Of a stretch of 56,588 nucleotides of DNA, positions 36,732 to 44,958 are shown piece by piece. Origin of the DNA: Gammaproteobacteria bacterium (GTDB lineage Bacteria > Pseudomonadota > Gammaproteobacteria > JAJFKG01); contig JAJNDI010000018.1 of assembly GCA_021156325.1 (NCBI GenBank), forward strand, positions 1 to 56,588. The letters run 5' to 3'. A program made the translations under genes and the position numbers. The notes below the pieces were generated by a model. It was not told the DNA's origin and ran no database searches. It saw only the letters and a list, made by a program, of their open reading frames with translations. Within the stretch, counting starts at the first letter, position 1. Every line of letters starts with the position of its first letter.

Positions 36732-37371
36732 TGCCATATTGTTTTCGATAATCTTCGACAGCCGTTAAATAGAATTTAAGTTTAGGATCTTCTGCGATAT
36801 ATTCTATGATGTCTTCCAAAGTGACAATACTGAATACGCGGGTCTTGTAATTTTTTTCAAGCTGTTGAATAGCTGATTGCTTTTTATCATTACCGCATTC
36901 TTGTCTATCCAAAGCAACGATAACAGCCTCGCAGCGGGCTTGGGACGCTTGAATGTATTGCATCGATTCTCGTATCGCAGTTCCTGCTGTGATGACATCA
37001 TCAATGATAATGACATCGCCTTTTAACGGAGCGCCGATGAGGTTCCCGCCTTCCCCGTGATCTTTAGTTTCCTTGCGGTTAAAAGCATAGAGAATATCAA
37101 GTCCATAATGCGTATAGGCTGCAATGGCTGTGCTGGCTGCGAGGCAAATACCTTTATAAGCAGGTCCAAAAAGCAGATCACACTTGATCTTTTGTGAGTG
37201 AATAACAGCAGCATAAAACTCGCCTAAGTGCGCGAGCACTTTACCAGAACAAAAAGTGCCAATATTAAAAAAATAAGGCGCTGTTCGGCCTGATTTTAAG
37301 GTAAATTGTCCAAAAGATAAGGCGCCTTGCTTTAAGGCGAGCTGCAGAAAACGGCGTTGATAATCTTGCAT
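36718..37371 (-). CDS. pyrE: Orotate phosphoribosyltransferase
   Basis: Converts orotate and PRPP to orotidine 5'-monophosphate. The PRPP motif [18 protein letters not shown] and the flexible loop [13 protein letters not shown] are present. 217 residues, normal. Convergent with algC with a 14-nt overlap. It faces divergently onto the exonuclease gene at 37430. Confidence 0.97.
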   Translation of the reverse strand: MQDYQRRFLQLALKQGALSFGQFTLKSGRTAPYFFNIGTFCSGKVLAHLGEFYAAVIHSQKIKCDLLFGPAYKGICLAASTAIAAYTHYGLDILYAFNRKETKDHGEGGNLIGAPLKGDVIIIDDVITAGTAIRESMQYIQASQARCEAVIVALDRQECGNDKKQSAIQQLEKNYKTRVFSIVTLEDIIEYIAEDPKLKFYLTAVEDYRKQYGITSS

Positions 37372-37429
37372 TGAGTATTCCAGATGATTACGTTATAGTG
37401 CCACTTCTTGCGATAAAGAGATTAAAGTA

Positions 37430-38212
37430 TTGCGTATTATCACCTGCAATGTCAATGGCATTCGTGCTGCAGCGCGCAAAGGTTTCTTCACGTGGCTTTC
37501 ACAGCAACATGCCGATGTGGTTTGCCTTCAGGAAATAAGAGCGAGTACCACTCATTTAAGTGAGCCGCTATTTCACCCCGAAGGATTCTTATGTTATTAC
37601 ATTGAAGCTCAAAAAAGCGGGTATTCCGGTGTTGGTATTTATACCCGCCATCAACCCAATCGTATTATTCAATCGCTTGATTGGCCGGTGATGGATACAG
37701 AGGCGCGCTATCTTCAAGTGGATTTTAAAAATTTGAGCGTGATCTCTTTGTATCTGCCTTCAGGCTCCAGCAGTGAAGCTCGTCAACAAGTCAAATTTGA
37801 AGTGCTCGATAAGCTTGGTGAATACTTACGCGGGTTACGCCGGCGGCAGCGGGAATTTATTCTTTGCGGTGATTGGAATATTGCCCACAAAAAAATAGAT
37901 ATTAAAAATTGGCGGGGCAATCAAAAAAGTTCAGGATTTTTACCCGAAGAACGAGCCTGGATGGATAATTTATTTGATAATATCGGTTTTGTAGATGCTT
38001 TTCGGGTGGTGAATCCAGAACCTCATCAATACACTTGGTGGTCACAGCGTCAAAAGGCGCGTCTAAGCAATGCGGGCTGGCGGATAGATTATCAGATAGT
38101 AACTCCAGGTCTTCGTGACAAGATCCAAAATGCCGCGATTTATAAAGAGGAGTGTTTTTCGGATCACGCCCCGGTTATCATTGATTATGATTTAACGATA
38201 GGCGCTGATTGA
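37430..38212 (+). CDS. xth: Exodeoxyribonuclease III (second homologue)
   Basis: AP endonuclease/3'-5' exonuclease family. Motifs: RIITCNVNGIRAAARKG, VVCLQEIRA (metal Glu), SLYLPSGSSSEARQQVKF, LCGDWNIAH (active-site Asp/Asn), YTWWS and FSDHAPVIIDYDL (catalytic Asp-His). The only sensible start is TTG 37430, since no ATG lies near the conserved N-terminus. 260 residues. It belongs to a different branch from the 16457 homologue (GIRAAARKG type). The next to pyrE position is common in gammaproteobacteria. Confidence 0.93.
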   Translation: MRIITCNVNGIRAAARKGFFTWLSQQHADVVCLQEIRASTTHLSEPLFHPEGFLCYYIEAQKSGYSGVGIYTRHQPNRIIQSLDWPVMDTEARYLQVDFKNLSVISLYLPSGSSSEARQQVKFEVLDKLGEYLRGLRRRQREFILCGDWNIAHKKIDIKNWRGNQKSSGFLPEERAWMDNLFDNIGFVDAFRVVNPEPHQYTWWSQRQKARLSNAGWRIDYQIVTPGLRDKIQNAAIYKEECFSDHAPVIIDYDLTIGAD

Positions 38213-38268
38213 CTACCTTGTAGAAAAGGCTAGAATGATAGTATCTTATTAGACAGAGGAAGACTTTG

Positions 38269-39837
38269 ATGAATATGCGAGCAGCCAAGGGATTAAACTG
38301 GCAAAATGGCCTTTTGGTTTTGCTATCCGTGGTTTTTGTACTCTATGTGGATTTCCTCCAAACGCTGCCCCTTTCTTTTTCACAGGAAATAGGCGCCCGT
38401 TTGGGTCTTACCCTCAATCAATTTGGCGAGTTGATCAATGCTTTTGATACCCCGCTGGTTTTCCTATTTTTATTTTTTGGCTTTATCGTCGATTTACTGG
38501 GCGCGAAAAAGGCGCTCTTGTTATCGGTCGCTTTATTGGTGTTAGGAAATTATGCTTTCACTGAAATGAGTATGCCCAATGCGCTGCTCAATGCCCGCTA
38601 TATTATGGGAATAGGCGCCTTATTTGTCAGCGTGAGTATATTGGTGTTAATGGCGCAGCGCTTGCCCAAAAATCTTTTTTGTGTGTTTGCTGGACTTTTT
38701 CTGGCATTATCTACTTTATCAAAATTTCTTAGCGTCAATTTGCAACGATCTCTGTTCGGCGGAAATTGGGATCATGCATCACTTTTTTTGAATATTGCAG
38801 GTGTTTCGTTATTTGTTTTATTTTGTTTTGTGCCAGGCAGTGTCGATAACCCAGACATTGCACCTCGTAAACGACTCAATATTGACGAGCTAGTCGCAAC
38901 CTTAAAAAATCGCAATTTGTGGTTTGCGGGTATTATCGCTGTTTGCGGATATTTGTTTGTTTATCTCTTTTTATCTTCTATAGGGCCTGCCTTTTTGACA
39001 GACATCGGGGGCTTTAGTGAAACAGAGTTAATGTATGTTTTCAATTCCGGTATTGTGAGTTTGGTAGCCGGATTGTTTTTAATTGGTGTCTTAGGTTACT
39101 TTCTACATCAGCATGGCCGTGTTATACAGTTTTTTTATAGTGTGGCCGCTTTAAGTTTTATCCTGGTTTGTTTGTTCAGCACTCACCGTGGATTTGATAT
39201 GATGTTATTGTGCTTGAGCGCATTTGGATCGGCAGCTTATGTACTAACCTATGCTATTGTTTACGAGAATGCGCCCAAAGCCTGTTTAGGTACAGCCTTT
39301 AGTCTTATTTTTATTGCGATTTATTTGGGCAGCTTGTTGGGCGATATCCTGGTTCAAGCTTCTCTACTGAACGTGAATCATGCAGCTCTCAATAATACCG
39401 TACCGTTATGGCACGATCTCGGTTGGGTTGTCGGCATTCTGATCCCTGCTTTTTTTATTATTGGCATTGTCTTCGCTCAATTTTTACGGGAGCCTCAGAC
39501 ATTGCGTCTCACGAATTCCACGTTTTTTGAACAGTTCAAAGGATTTTGGAAAGGGGCATCACTCGGCCGTACTTTTTGGTTAGGGGTAGTATTGGGCGGT
39601 TTGTTTGTTGGCAATGTGGTGTTGAGTATTGCTATTTTATTTAACGCTACCTTGATTGATATGGGCGGCTGGTCTGTGCTGGCTATCAGCCAATTATCGC
39701 GCTTTGTTTACTTGCTGTTTGCCTTTGTCTGCCTGCTTCGCTCGCACGCTTCGATAAAGCGATCACCGATTTGGAAAGTCTTCAATGCGGGAATCGTTGA
39801 TTTCAAGGCATTCTTGCCGAGATTTTTGCAGACTTAG
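38269..39837 (+). CDS. Major facilitator superfamily transporter
   Basis: Integral inner-membrane protein of ~522 residues. The usual 12-helix core is recognisable, with a loop 2-3 segment GFIVDLLGAKKALLLSV resembling the MFS motif A. About two extra helices occur at the C-terminus (TFWLGVVLGGLFVGNVVLS; LAISQLSRFVYLLFAFVCLL). Substrate unknown. ATG 38269 has AGAGGAAG upstream; ATG 38275 is an alternative. Legionella/Coxiella genomes carry many MFS paralogues of this kind, so substrate assignment is not possible here. It is followed by a strong palindromic repeat that can serve as terminator-like hairpin. Confidence 0.85.
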   Translation: MNMRAAKGLNWQNGLLVLLSVVFVLYVDFLQTLPLSFSQEIGARLGLTLNQFGELINAFDTPLVFLFLFFGFIVDLLGAKKALLLSVALLVLGNYAFTEMSMPNALLNARYIMGIGALFVSVSILVLMAQRLPKNLFCVFAGLFLALSTLSKFLSVNLQRSLFGGNWDHASLFLNIAGVSLFVLFCFVPGSVDNPDIAPRKRLNIDELVATLKNRNLWFAGIIAVCGYLFVYLFLSSIGPAFLTDIGGFSETELMYVFNSGIVSLVAGLFLIGVLGYFLHQHGRVIQFFYSVAALSFILVCLFSTHRGFDMMLLCLSAFGSAAYVLTYAIVYENAPKACLGTAFSLIFIAIYLGSLLGDILVQASLLNVNHAALNNTVPLWHDLGWVVGILIPAFFIIGIVFAQFLREPQTLRLTNSTFFEQFKGFWKGASLGRTFWLGVVLGGLFVGNVVLSIAILFNATLIDMGGWSVLAISQLSRFVYLLFAFVCLLRSHASIKRSPIWKVFNAGIVDFKAFLPRFLQT

Positions 39838-39843
39838 TCTCTC

Positions 39844-39887
39844 ATCCCGGAAATTCCTTAAGGCTTCGCCTAAGGAATTTCCGGGAT
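39844..39887. repeat. Palindromic ATCCCGGA repeat, simple copy
   Basis: ATCCCGGAAATTCCTTAAGGC, loop TTC, then the complementary arm with one unpaired T. It lies between the convergent MFS and rph genes. Same family as 1879-1978. Confidence 0.85.
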
Positions 39888-39895
39888 CCACTGAT

Positions 39896-40618
39896 TTATA
39901 TAACAACACCTAAAATACGTTTTTGTTCGCTGCAAAGATACTCAATACCTTGAGAAGCCAGTGATAACATGGCGTTACACTGGTTTTGATCAAAAGCGCC
40001 TTTTTCGGCAGTACCTTGAATTTCAATAAACCCTCCGCTATCACTCATAATCACGTTCATATCCGTTTCAGCTTGCGAATCTTCCTGATAATCCAAATCC
40101 AAAACAGGCGTGTTATTGTAAATCCCCACTGAAATGGCCGCGATTAATTGCTTAAAAGGATCGGTATCAATCATTTTTGTACGCTGCATGTGACGAATGG
40201 CATCGACTAAAGCAATACAAGCGCCGGTGATAGAAGCGGTACGCGTGCCGCCGTCAGCTTGCAAAACATCGCAATCGATTTGAAGAGTGTTTTCTCCAAG
40301 GAGTGAAAGGTCAACGGCCTGACGGAGCGACCGGCCGATTAAACGCTGTATTTCCTGTGTGCGGCCGCTTTGTTTGCCTTTGGCCGCTTCCCGTTCGCTG
40401 CGCGTATGAGTTGCACGCGGTAACATGCCGTATTCCGCAGTCAGCCATCCCTGTTTCTGTCCTTTTAAAAAACGCGGAACGCCTTCTATCACTGAAGCAG
40501 TGCACAGTACCTGAGTGTCACCAAGACAAATTAATACAGAGCCTTCTGCATGTCGTGTATAGTGACGTGTGATATGTAGATCACGCAATTGATTAAATGA
40601 ACGATGACTTGGGCGCAT
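39896..40618 (-). CDS. rph: Ribonuclease PH
   Basis: Phosphorolytic 3'-5' exoribonuclease for tRNA 3' end maturation. Signatures are [60 protein letters not shown] and [18 protein letters not shown]. 240 residues, full length, so not the truncated form found in E. coli K-12. Confidence 0.98.
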   Translation of the reverse strand: MRPSHRSFNQLRDLHITRHYTRHAEGSVLICLGDTQVLCTASVIEGVPRFLKGQKQGWLTAEYGMLPRATHTRSEREAAKGKQSGRTQEIQRLIGRSLRQAVDLSLLGENTLQIDCDVLQADGGTRTASITGACIALVDAIRHMQRTKMIDTDPFKQLIAAISVGIYNNTPVLDLDYQEDSQAETDMNVIMSDSGGFIEIQGTAEKGAFDQNQCNAMLSLASQGIEYLCSEQKRILGVVI

Positions 40619-40693
40619 AGTTTATCCTTGTAAGTGATAAGAGAGTATAACGATTACCAGACAATAAGACTACTGATTTACTTTTCGTTATAG

Positions 40694-40722
40694 TTGCATT
40701 ATTTAATTTTATTGTTTACACT
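40694..40722 (+). promoter_or_regulatory. Candidate sigma-70 promoter of an intergenic small RNA
   Basis: TTGCAT, 17 nt, TACACT. Predicted start near 40729-40731, about 65 nt before an intrinsic terminator, with no open reading frame between. Confidence 0.5.
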
Positions 40723-40729
40723 TAAATTG

Positions 40730-40796
40730 CTAGAAGTCAGCCTCACGTTGTGAGCATGACGACGGGAAGAGCCTCCTTCGGGAGGCTTTTCTTTTT
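40730..40796 (+). ncRNA. Candidate small RNA between rph and csrA
   Basis: About 67 nt: hairpin CTCAC-GTT-GTGAG (40742-40754), a single-stranded stretch with ACGACGGGAAGAG, then the terminator hairpin GCCTCC-TTCG-GGAGGC (40771-40786) with TTTTCTTTTT. Both flanking genes run on the other strand, so this plus-strand terminator needs its own transcript. It contains a GGA in the linker and another in the terminator stem, next to csrA, but too few for a classical CsrB/RsmY sponge. Confidence 0.55.
40770..40796 (+). terminator. Intrinsic terminator
   Basis: GCCTCC-TTCG-GGAGGC stem with a UUCG tetraloop followed by TTTTCTTTTT; plus-strand orientation. Confidence 0.85.
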
Positions 40797-40823
40797 GGAG
40801 ACTATAATGAGTCTTGATTGGGC

Positions 40824-41018
40824 TTAAGCTTTTGCTGTATTGGTGGAACGGGTTTTTTTAGAAAATTGGCGCAATTCTTTGCGTTCTATTCGTGTAGAAG
40901 GCGGCGCTTTGAATCCGAGTTTGACTTGACCACGGCTCACATCCAATATAACCATTTGAATTTCACCCTCATCACCAAACAGCAGCCCTTCGCCGGGGGA
41001 GCGGGTTAATGTCAACAT
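40824..41018 (-). CDS. csrA: Carbon storage regulator CsrA
   Basis: 64-residue RNA-binding translational regulator. It starts MLTLTRSPGEGLLFGDEGEI and contains VKLGFKAPPSTRIERKEL. The family's Leu4/Arg6 positions (LTLTR) and the C-terminal RNA-contacting region are kept, but typical AP...VHR(E/K)E is PPSTRIERKE. This divergence suggests a CsrA paralogue. Start 41018 with AAGGA 7 nt upstream. It sits 34 nt downstream of purD in the same direction, so read-through from purH-purD is likely unless an internal promoter exists (TATAAT is visible at ~41055-41065). Confidence 0.92.
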   Translation of the reverse strand: MLTLTRSPGEGLLFGDEGEIQMVILDVSRGQVKLGFKAPPSTRIERKELRQFSKKTRSTNTAKA

Positions 41019-41052
41019 AACAACATCCTTATATAGACTCTTCTCACGTATA

Positions 41053-42351
41053 TTATACTGATATACGTTCAATAGCACGATACCCGATATCATGGCGATA
41101 ATAACACTGATCCCAATGAATGGTTTTCACTGTCTGATAAGCTATTGCTTGGGCTTCTTTGATATCTTTCCCCAACGCACAGACGGCTAAGACACGCCCC
41201 CCCGCAGTAATGATCTCATCCCCTTTGTAAGCTGTACCCCCATGAAAAATCTTGCAATCAGGATTAAGAGAAATCGAAGCGCCAGGGGTTAAACCCGTGA
41301 TAGGATCTCCTTTTTGGTAATCATCAGGATAACCGCCTGCAGCCATCACAACCCCCAATGCTATACGTTTATCCCATTCACAACTCATCTCCGGTAAACG
41401 ATGTTGCAGACTTGCCTGACAGAGAGAAACCAGGTCCGTTTTAAGCCGCATCATGAGCGGCTGGGTTTCTGGATCACCTAAGCGGCAATTGTATTCCAGC
41501 ACACGCGCTTTACCGGTATTATCAATCATCACGCCAGCATATAAAAAACCTTGATACCAGATCCCTTCTTGTTTTAATCCTGCCAAAGTAGGTTTAATAA
41601 TGTCTTCTATGATGTGTTGTTTTACTTTACCTGTTACCACCGGTGCAGGGGAATAAGCTCCCATACCGCCGGTGTTAGGCCCTTTATCACCGTCATCTCG
41701 TGCTTTATGATCTTGCGAAGTTTCCAGTGCAATAAAATCCAATCCATCGGCAATAACCATGAAGCTTGCTTCTTCTCCTGTTAAGAAGGCTTCTATCACA
41801 ATCCTGTTGCCTGCATTACCAAAACGGTTTTGATTGAGGATCATTTCACATGCGATGGTAGCTTCATCCAGCGTATGGGCAATCACAACGCCTTTACCTG
41901 CGGCTAATCCATCGGCTTTGATGACAATAGGAAAATCTTGTGTTTTAAGATAGTCGATGGCATCCGTTAATTGAGTAAAAGCTTGATACGCGCTCGTTGG
42001 AATGCCATGGCGCAGCATAAATGCCTTGCTAAAAGCTTTAGAGGATTCCAATTGAGCGGCTTTTTGCGTAGGGCCGAAACAAGGTAACCCTTTGGATTGA
42101 AAAGCATCGACAATACCCGCGGCTAACGGCGCTTCCGGACCGATAATGGTGAGATCTACCTGCTGAGTGCTTGCAAATTCGATTAACGCAGTTGTATTGA
42201 GCGCATCAATAGGGAGATTCCGAACTTTGGGTTCTTGCGCAGTACCTGCATTCCCTGGAGCAACAAATACGTGCGTGACGTCAGGAGATTGAGCTGCTTT
42301 CCAGGCAAGGGCATGCTCGCGACCGCCGCTGCCTACGATCAAAATGCGCAT
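41053..42351 (-). CDS. purD: Phosphoribosylamine-glycine ligase
   Basis: ATP-grasp enzyme, second step of de novo purine synthesis. It starts MRILIVGSGGREHALAWK, with GPEAPLAAGIVDAF, KADGLAAGKGVVIA, DHKARDDGDKGPNTGGMGAYSP and EYNCRLGDPETQPLM. 432 residues, normal. It follows purH by 23 nt. Confidence 0.98.
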   Translation of the reverse strand: MRILIVGSGGREHALAWKAAQSPDVTHVFVAPGNAGTAQEPKVRNLPIDALNTTALIEFASTQQVDLTIIGPEAPLAAGIVDAFQSKGLPCFGPTQKAAQLESSKAFSKAFMLRHGIPTSAYQAFTQLTDAIDYLKTQDFPIVIKADGLAAGKGVVIAHTLDEATIACEMILNQNRFGNAGNRIVIEAFLTGEEASFMVIADGLDFIALETSQDHKARDDGDKGPNTGGMGAYSPAPVVTGKVKQHIIEDIIKPTLAGLKQEGIWYQGFLYAGVMIDNTGKARVLEYNCRLGDPETQPLMMRLKTDLVSLCQASLQHRLPEMSCEWDKRIALGVVMAAGGYPDDYQKGDPITGLTPGASISLNPDCKIFHGGTAYKGDEIITAGGRVLAVCALGKDIKEAQAIAYQTVKTIHWDQCYYRHDIGYRAIERISV

Positions 42352-42374
42352 TGAAATCTCCTTATGGGATGAAA

Positions 42375-43985
42375 TTAAGTATGTCTAAAGTGACGAATGT
42401 GAGTAAAGATCATTGCCATATTAGCTTCATCGGCAGCTGCAATAACTTCATCATCTCGAATAGAACCGCCTGGTTGAATAACCGCTGTAATGCCAGCGCT
42501 TGCGGCCGTATCAATTCCATCACGAAAAGGAAAAAAGGCATCGGATGCCATGACAGCGCCGCTAACGGATAACTTGGCGTCGGAGGCTTTGCGATTGGCA
42601 ATCTCAGCGCTTACTACCCGGCTCATTTGGCCGGCGCCGATCCCAACGGTTGCATTATCCCGCCCATATACAATGGCATTGGATTTTACATATTTGGCCA
42701 TTGTCCAACTAAATAGCAGATCACAGAATTCTTTGTCAGTCGGTTTGCGTCGGGTGACGACGGTATAGGTGTTGGGATCTTCTATGATGAGATCAGCAGT
42801 TTGTAAGAGTAAACCGCCCTCCACTTTTTTGTAATCAAAAACCCTTTGCGGCGAGGCTTCTGTTAGGACAGGCGGCGTTACCAAGACACGAAGGTTGCTT
42901 TTTTTCGCAAGAATCAGTTTTGCTTTTTCATTCACACCGGGCGCAATGATGACTTCGCAAAACTGATTATCCAGAATGGCAGAAACCGTGGCTTCATCAA
43001 GAGGCTTGTTAAAAGCAATAATACCGCCAAAGGCCGAGATGGGATCAGTAATAAAAGCACGCTGATAACTCTCTGAGAGCGTATTGGCAACTGCTGCTCC
43101 GCAAGGATTGGCATGTTTAACGATAACACAAGCAAAACGGTTTTGATCTAGCGCTTTCACGCACGTGTAAGCGCTGTCGGCATCTGCAATGTTGTTAAAA
43201 GATAAAGGTTTACCTTGTAATAAGATTGCTGTTGTAACGCTGGATCCTTTATGCGCGGGATCGCGATAGAAAGCGGCACTTTGATGTGGATTTTCCCCGT
43301 AACGTAAATTTTGAATTTTAAGATAAGAAGGACTGTAAATCTCAGGATAATTATATGGAATCTCACCTTCCTTTTCAAAAGCGGCCGCCGGACTAGGGGA
43401 TTTCTGTTTTTCAAGATAAGCTGCAATGGCCCTGTCATATTCCGCTGTCTTTGCAAAAGCTTGATAAGCACATGCTTCTCGCATTGACAAACTTAACCCG
43501 CCTTGGGTTTTTAATGCATCGATAATAAGAGCATAGTCATCAGGATTGACAACAACAGCGACATGCTCAAAATTCTTAGCTGCTGCTCTTATCATCGCCG
43601 GGCCGCCGATATCAATATATTCGATTGCGTTGGAGAGCGTACACTCTCGGGAAGCAGTGACCCTTTGAAAAGGATAGAGATTCACAACCACTAAATCGAT
43701 GCGCTCAATGCCGTGTTCTGCCATGACGATATCATCTTCACTGCCGCGTGCCAGAATGCCGCCATAAATTTTGGGATGCAAGGTTTTAACCCGGCCATTC
43801 ATCATTTCAGCATAGCCTGTGTAATCACTGACTTCAGTGACGTTAATACCGTTTTCAATCAATTGCTTTGCAGTGCCGCCAGTGGAAAGAATAGCAATAT
43901 TTAAAGAAATCAGGGCTCTTGCCAATTCAACGATGCCTGTTTTATCAGACACGCTCAACAAAGCGGTGTGGATGGGTTTATTCAT
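42375..43985 (-). CDS. purH: Bifunctional AICAR formyltransferase / IMP cyclohydrolase
   Basis: Last two steps of IMP synthesis. The N-terminal cyclohydrolase domain begins IHTALLSVSDKTGIVELARA and shows STGGTAKQL and GRVKTLHPKIYGG. The C-terminal transformylase has LRYGENPHQSAAFY, VKHANPCG (catalytic Lys-His), SDAFFPFRDGID and GGSIRDDEVIAAADE. ATG 43985 is chosen over ATG 44003 by family length; neither has a strong ribosome binding site. First gene of purH-purD-csrA. Confidence 0.97.
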   Translation of the reverse strand: MNKPIHTALLSVSDKTGIVELARALISLNIAILSTGGTAKQLIENGINVTEVSDYTGYAEMMNGRVKTLHPKIYGGILARGSEDDIVMAEHGIERIDLVVVNLYPFQRVTASRECTLSNAIEYIDIGGPAMIRAAAKNFEHVAVVVNPDDYALIIDALKTQGGLSLSMREACAYQAFAKTAEYDRAIAAYLEKQKSPSPAAAFEKEGEIPYNYPEIYSPSYLKIQNLRYGENPHQSAAFYRDPAHKGSSVTTAILLQGKPLSFNNIADADSAYTCVKALDQNRFACVIVKHANPCGAAVANTLSESYQRAFITDPISAFGGIIAFNKPLDEATVSAILDNQFCEVIIAPGVNEKAKLILAKKSNLRVLVTPPVLTEASPQRVFDYKKVEGGLLLQTADLIIEDPNTYTVVTRRKPTDKEFCDLLFSWTMAKYVKSNAIVYGRDNATVGIGAGQMSRVVSAEIANRKASDAKLSVSGAVMASDAFFPFRDGIDTAASAGITAVIQPGGSIRDDEVIAAADEANMAMIFTHIRHFRHT

Positions 43986-44048
43986 GCCGGCTATTTTATA
44001 CATTCTATTGAATTAAACAACAAAGAAATAGATTTGCGGGTATTTTTG

Positions 44049-44101
44049 CCCTCTTTGAAAGAGAGGGCAGCCTTGTGCGAAGCACAAGGCTGTGGATTTT
44101 A
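44049..44101 (+). repeat. Double-hairpin repeat at the fis stop codon
   Basis: First hairpin GCCCTCTTTGAAAGAGAGGGC; second hairpin AGCCTTGTG-CGAAG-CACAAGGCT; right end GTGGATTTTA. The TTA at its end is the complement of the fis stop codon, so the repeat terminates the fis reading frame. Confidence 0.85.
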
Positions 44102-44677
44102 ACGACGTTCAATACCGTAGATTTTGATTTTTTTACGCAAAGTTCCGCGGCTTAACCCCATCATTTTGGCAGCACGGGTTTGATTATCGCGAATATCTTC
44201 CATAACCGCTGTTAACAACGGTTCTTCAATTTCAGCCAAAACCATATTATACATTTTGGTAATAGTTTGGCCGCGCATATTAGTCAGATAACGACGGACA
44301 TTTTGCAAAACGCAAATGCGCATAGGCGCTAACGTACGTTCCAAATCATTGGCCGGCTCACCCGCTTCGGGACTGGACCGTTTATCGATAGCATAGGTTT
44401 TTAATTTTTTACGCAAAGTTCCGCGGCTTAAGGTTAACATGCGGGCAGCTTTGGTCTGATTGCCGCGGCATTCTTCAATCACGGCTAACAAGAGCGGCTG
44501 TTCCATAGCAGCCAGTACAACCTCATAAACACGGCCGTCGATTTCATCACGGAAGCGCTGCAATACAGCCCGTGAACAATCTAGCACATATTGCTTGAGA
44601 GGCTGGTCTGTATGTTGTTCCACATGCCCTGCGGGGAGTACTTTGGGTGAGTTATTCATCGTATTTGACATATTCAT
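44099..44677 (-). CDS. fis: Tandem-fused double Fis DNA-binding protein
   Basis: One polypeptide of ~192 residues contains two complete Fis domains. Domain 1 (~26-98) is PLKQYVLDCSRAVLQRF ... EQPLLLAVIEECRGNQTKAA ... LSRGTLRKKLKTY. Domain 2 (~112-192) is LERTLAPMRICVLQNVRRYL ... EEPLLTAVMEDIRDNQTRAA ... LSRGTLRKKIKIYGIE. Both helix-turn-helices keep the DNA-contacting RGTLRKK. Normal Fis is ~98 residues and acts as a homodimer, so this would be a covalently joined dimer. The linker (KRSSPEAGEPAND) is short. The exact start among ATGs 44695, 44677 and 44671 is unclear. It lies 263 nt downstream of accC with its own promoter. Confidence 0.93.
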   Translation of the reverse strand: MNMSNTMNNSPKVLPAGHVEQHTDQPLKQYVLDCSRAVLQRFRDEIDGRVYEVVLAAMEQPLLLAVIEECRGNQTKAARMLTLSRGTLRKKLKTYAIDKRSSPEAGEPANDLERTLAPMRICVLQNVRRYLTNMRGQTITKMYNMVLAEIEEPLLTAVMEDIRDNQTRAAKMMGLSRGTLRKKIKIYGIERR

Positions 44678-44732
44678 CAGCTCTTTCTCTCTCATCCATG
44701 GTTAAGTGGTATTTAAAAACGGTGCGGTTGAT

Positions 44733-44749
44733 ATTTCGCCTGGCGAAAT
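44733..44749. promoter_or_regulatory. Perfect 17-bp palindrome in the fis leader
   Basis: ATTTCGCC-T-GGCGAAAT lies about 55 nt upstream of the fis start, within the predicted 5' untranslated region. A second palindrome, CTTCTTT-CTGA-AAAGAAG, lies at 44768-44785. They could be operators (Fis autoregulates in other species) or RNA hairpins. Confidence 0.5.
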
Positions 44750-44788
44750 TCGACAACCCCTAATCCCTTCTTTCTGAAAAGAAGCCAT

Positions 44789-44817
44789 ATTATAAGCAGT
44801 ACCGGCTTAATATACAA
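44789..44817 (-). promoter_or_regulatory. Candidate sigma-70 promoter of fis
   Basis: On the minus strand TTGTAT, 17 nt, TATAAT. Predicted start near 44782, giving a ~105-nt leader before fis. Confidence 0.65.
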
Positions 44818-44958
44818 GACTCCGCATCATTTTTTTTGAGAAAAAAAGAAGCAATTTGAAAGTGAAAATATCCCTCCCTCGCTTTTCCTAGCTTCTTGTT
44901 TTTAAGAGAAATTTTGTAAGTATTCTGCCAAATAGCCTGTGGGCGGATATTTTTTCTC

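Noticed and set aside
40694-40796. CsrB/RsmY-type CsrA sponge
   Set aside because: Only two GGA motifs, one of them inside the terminator stem; too few for a classical sponge RNA.
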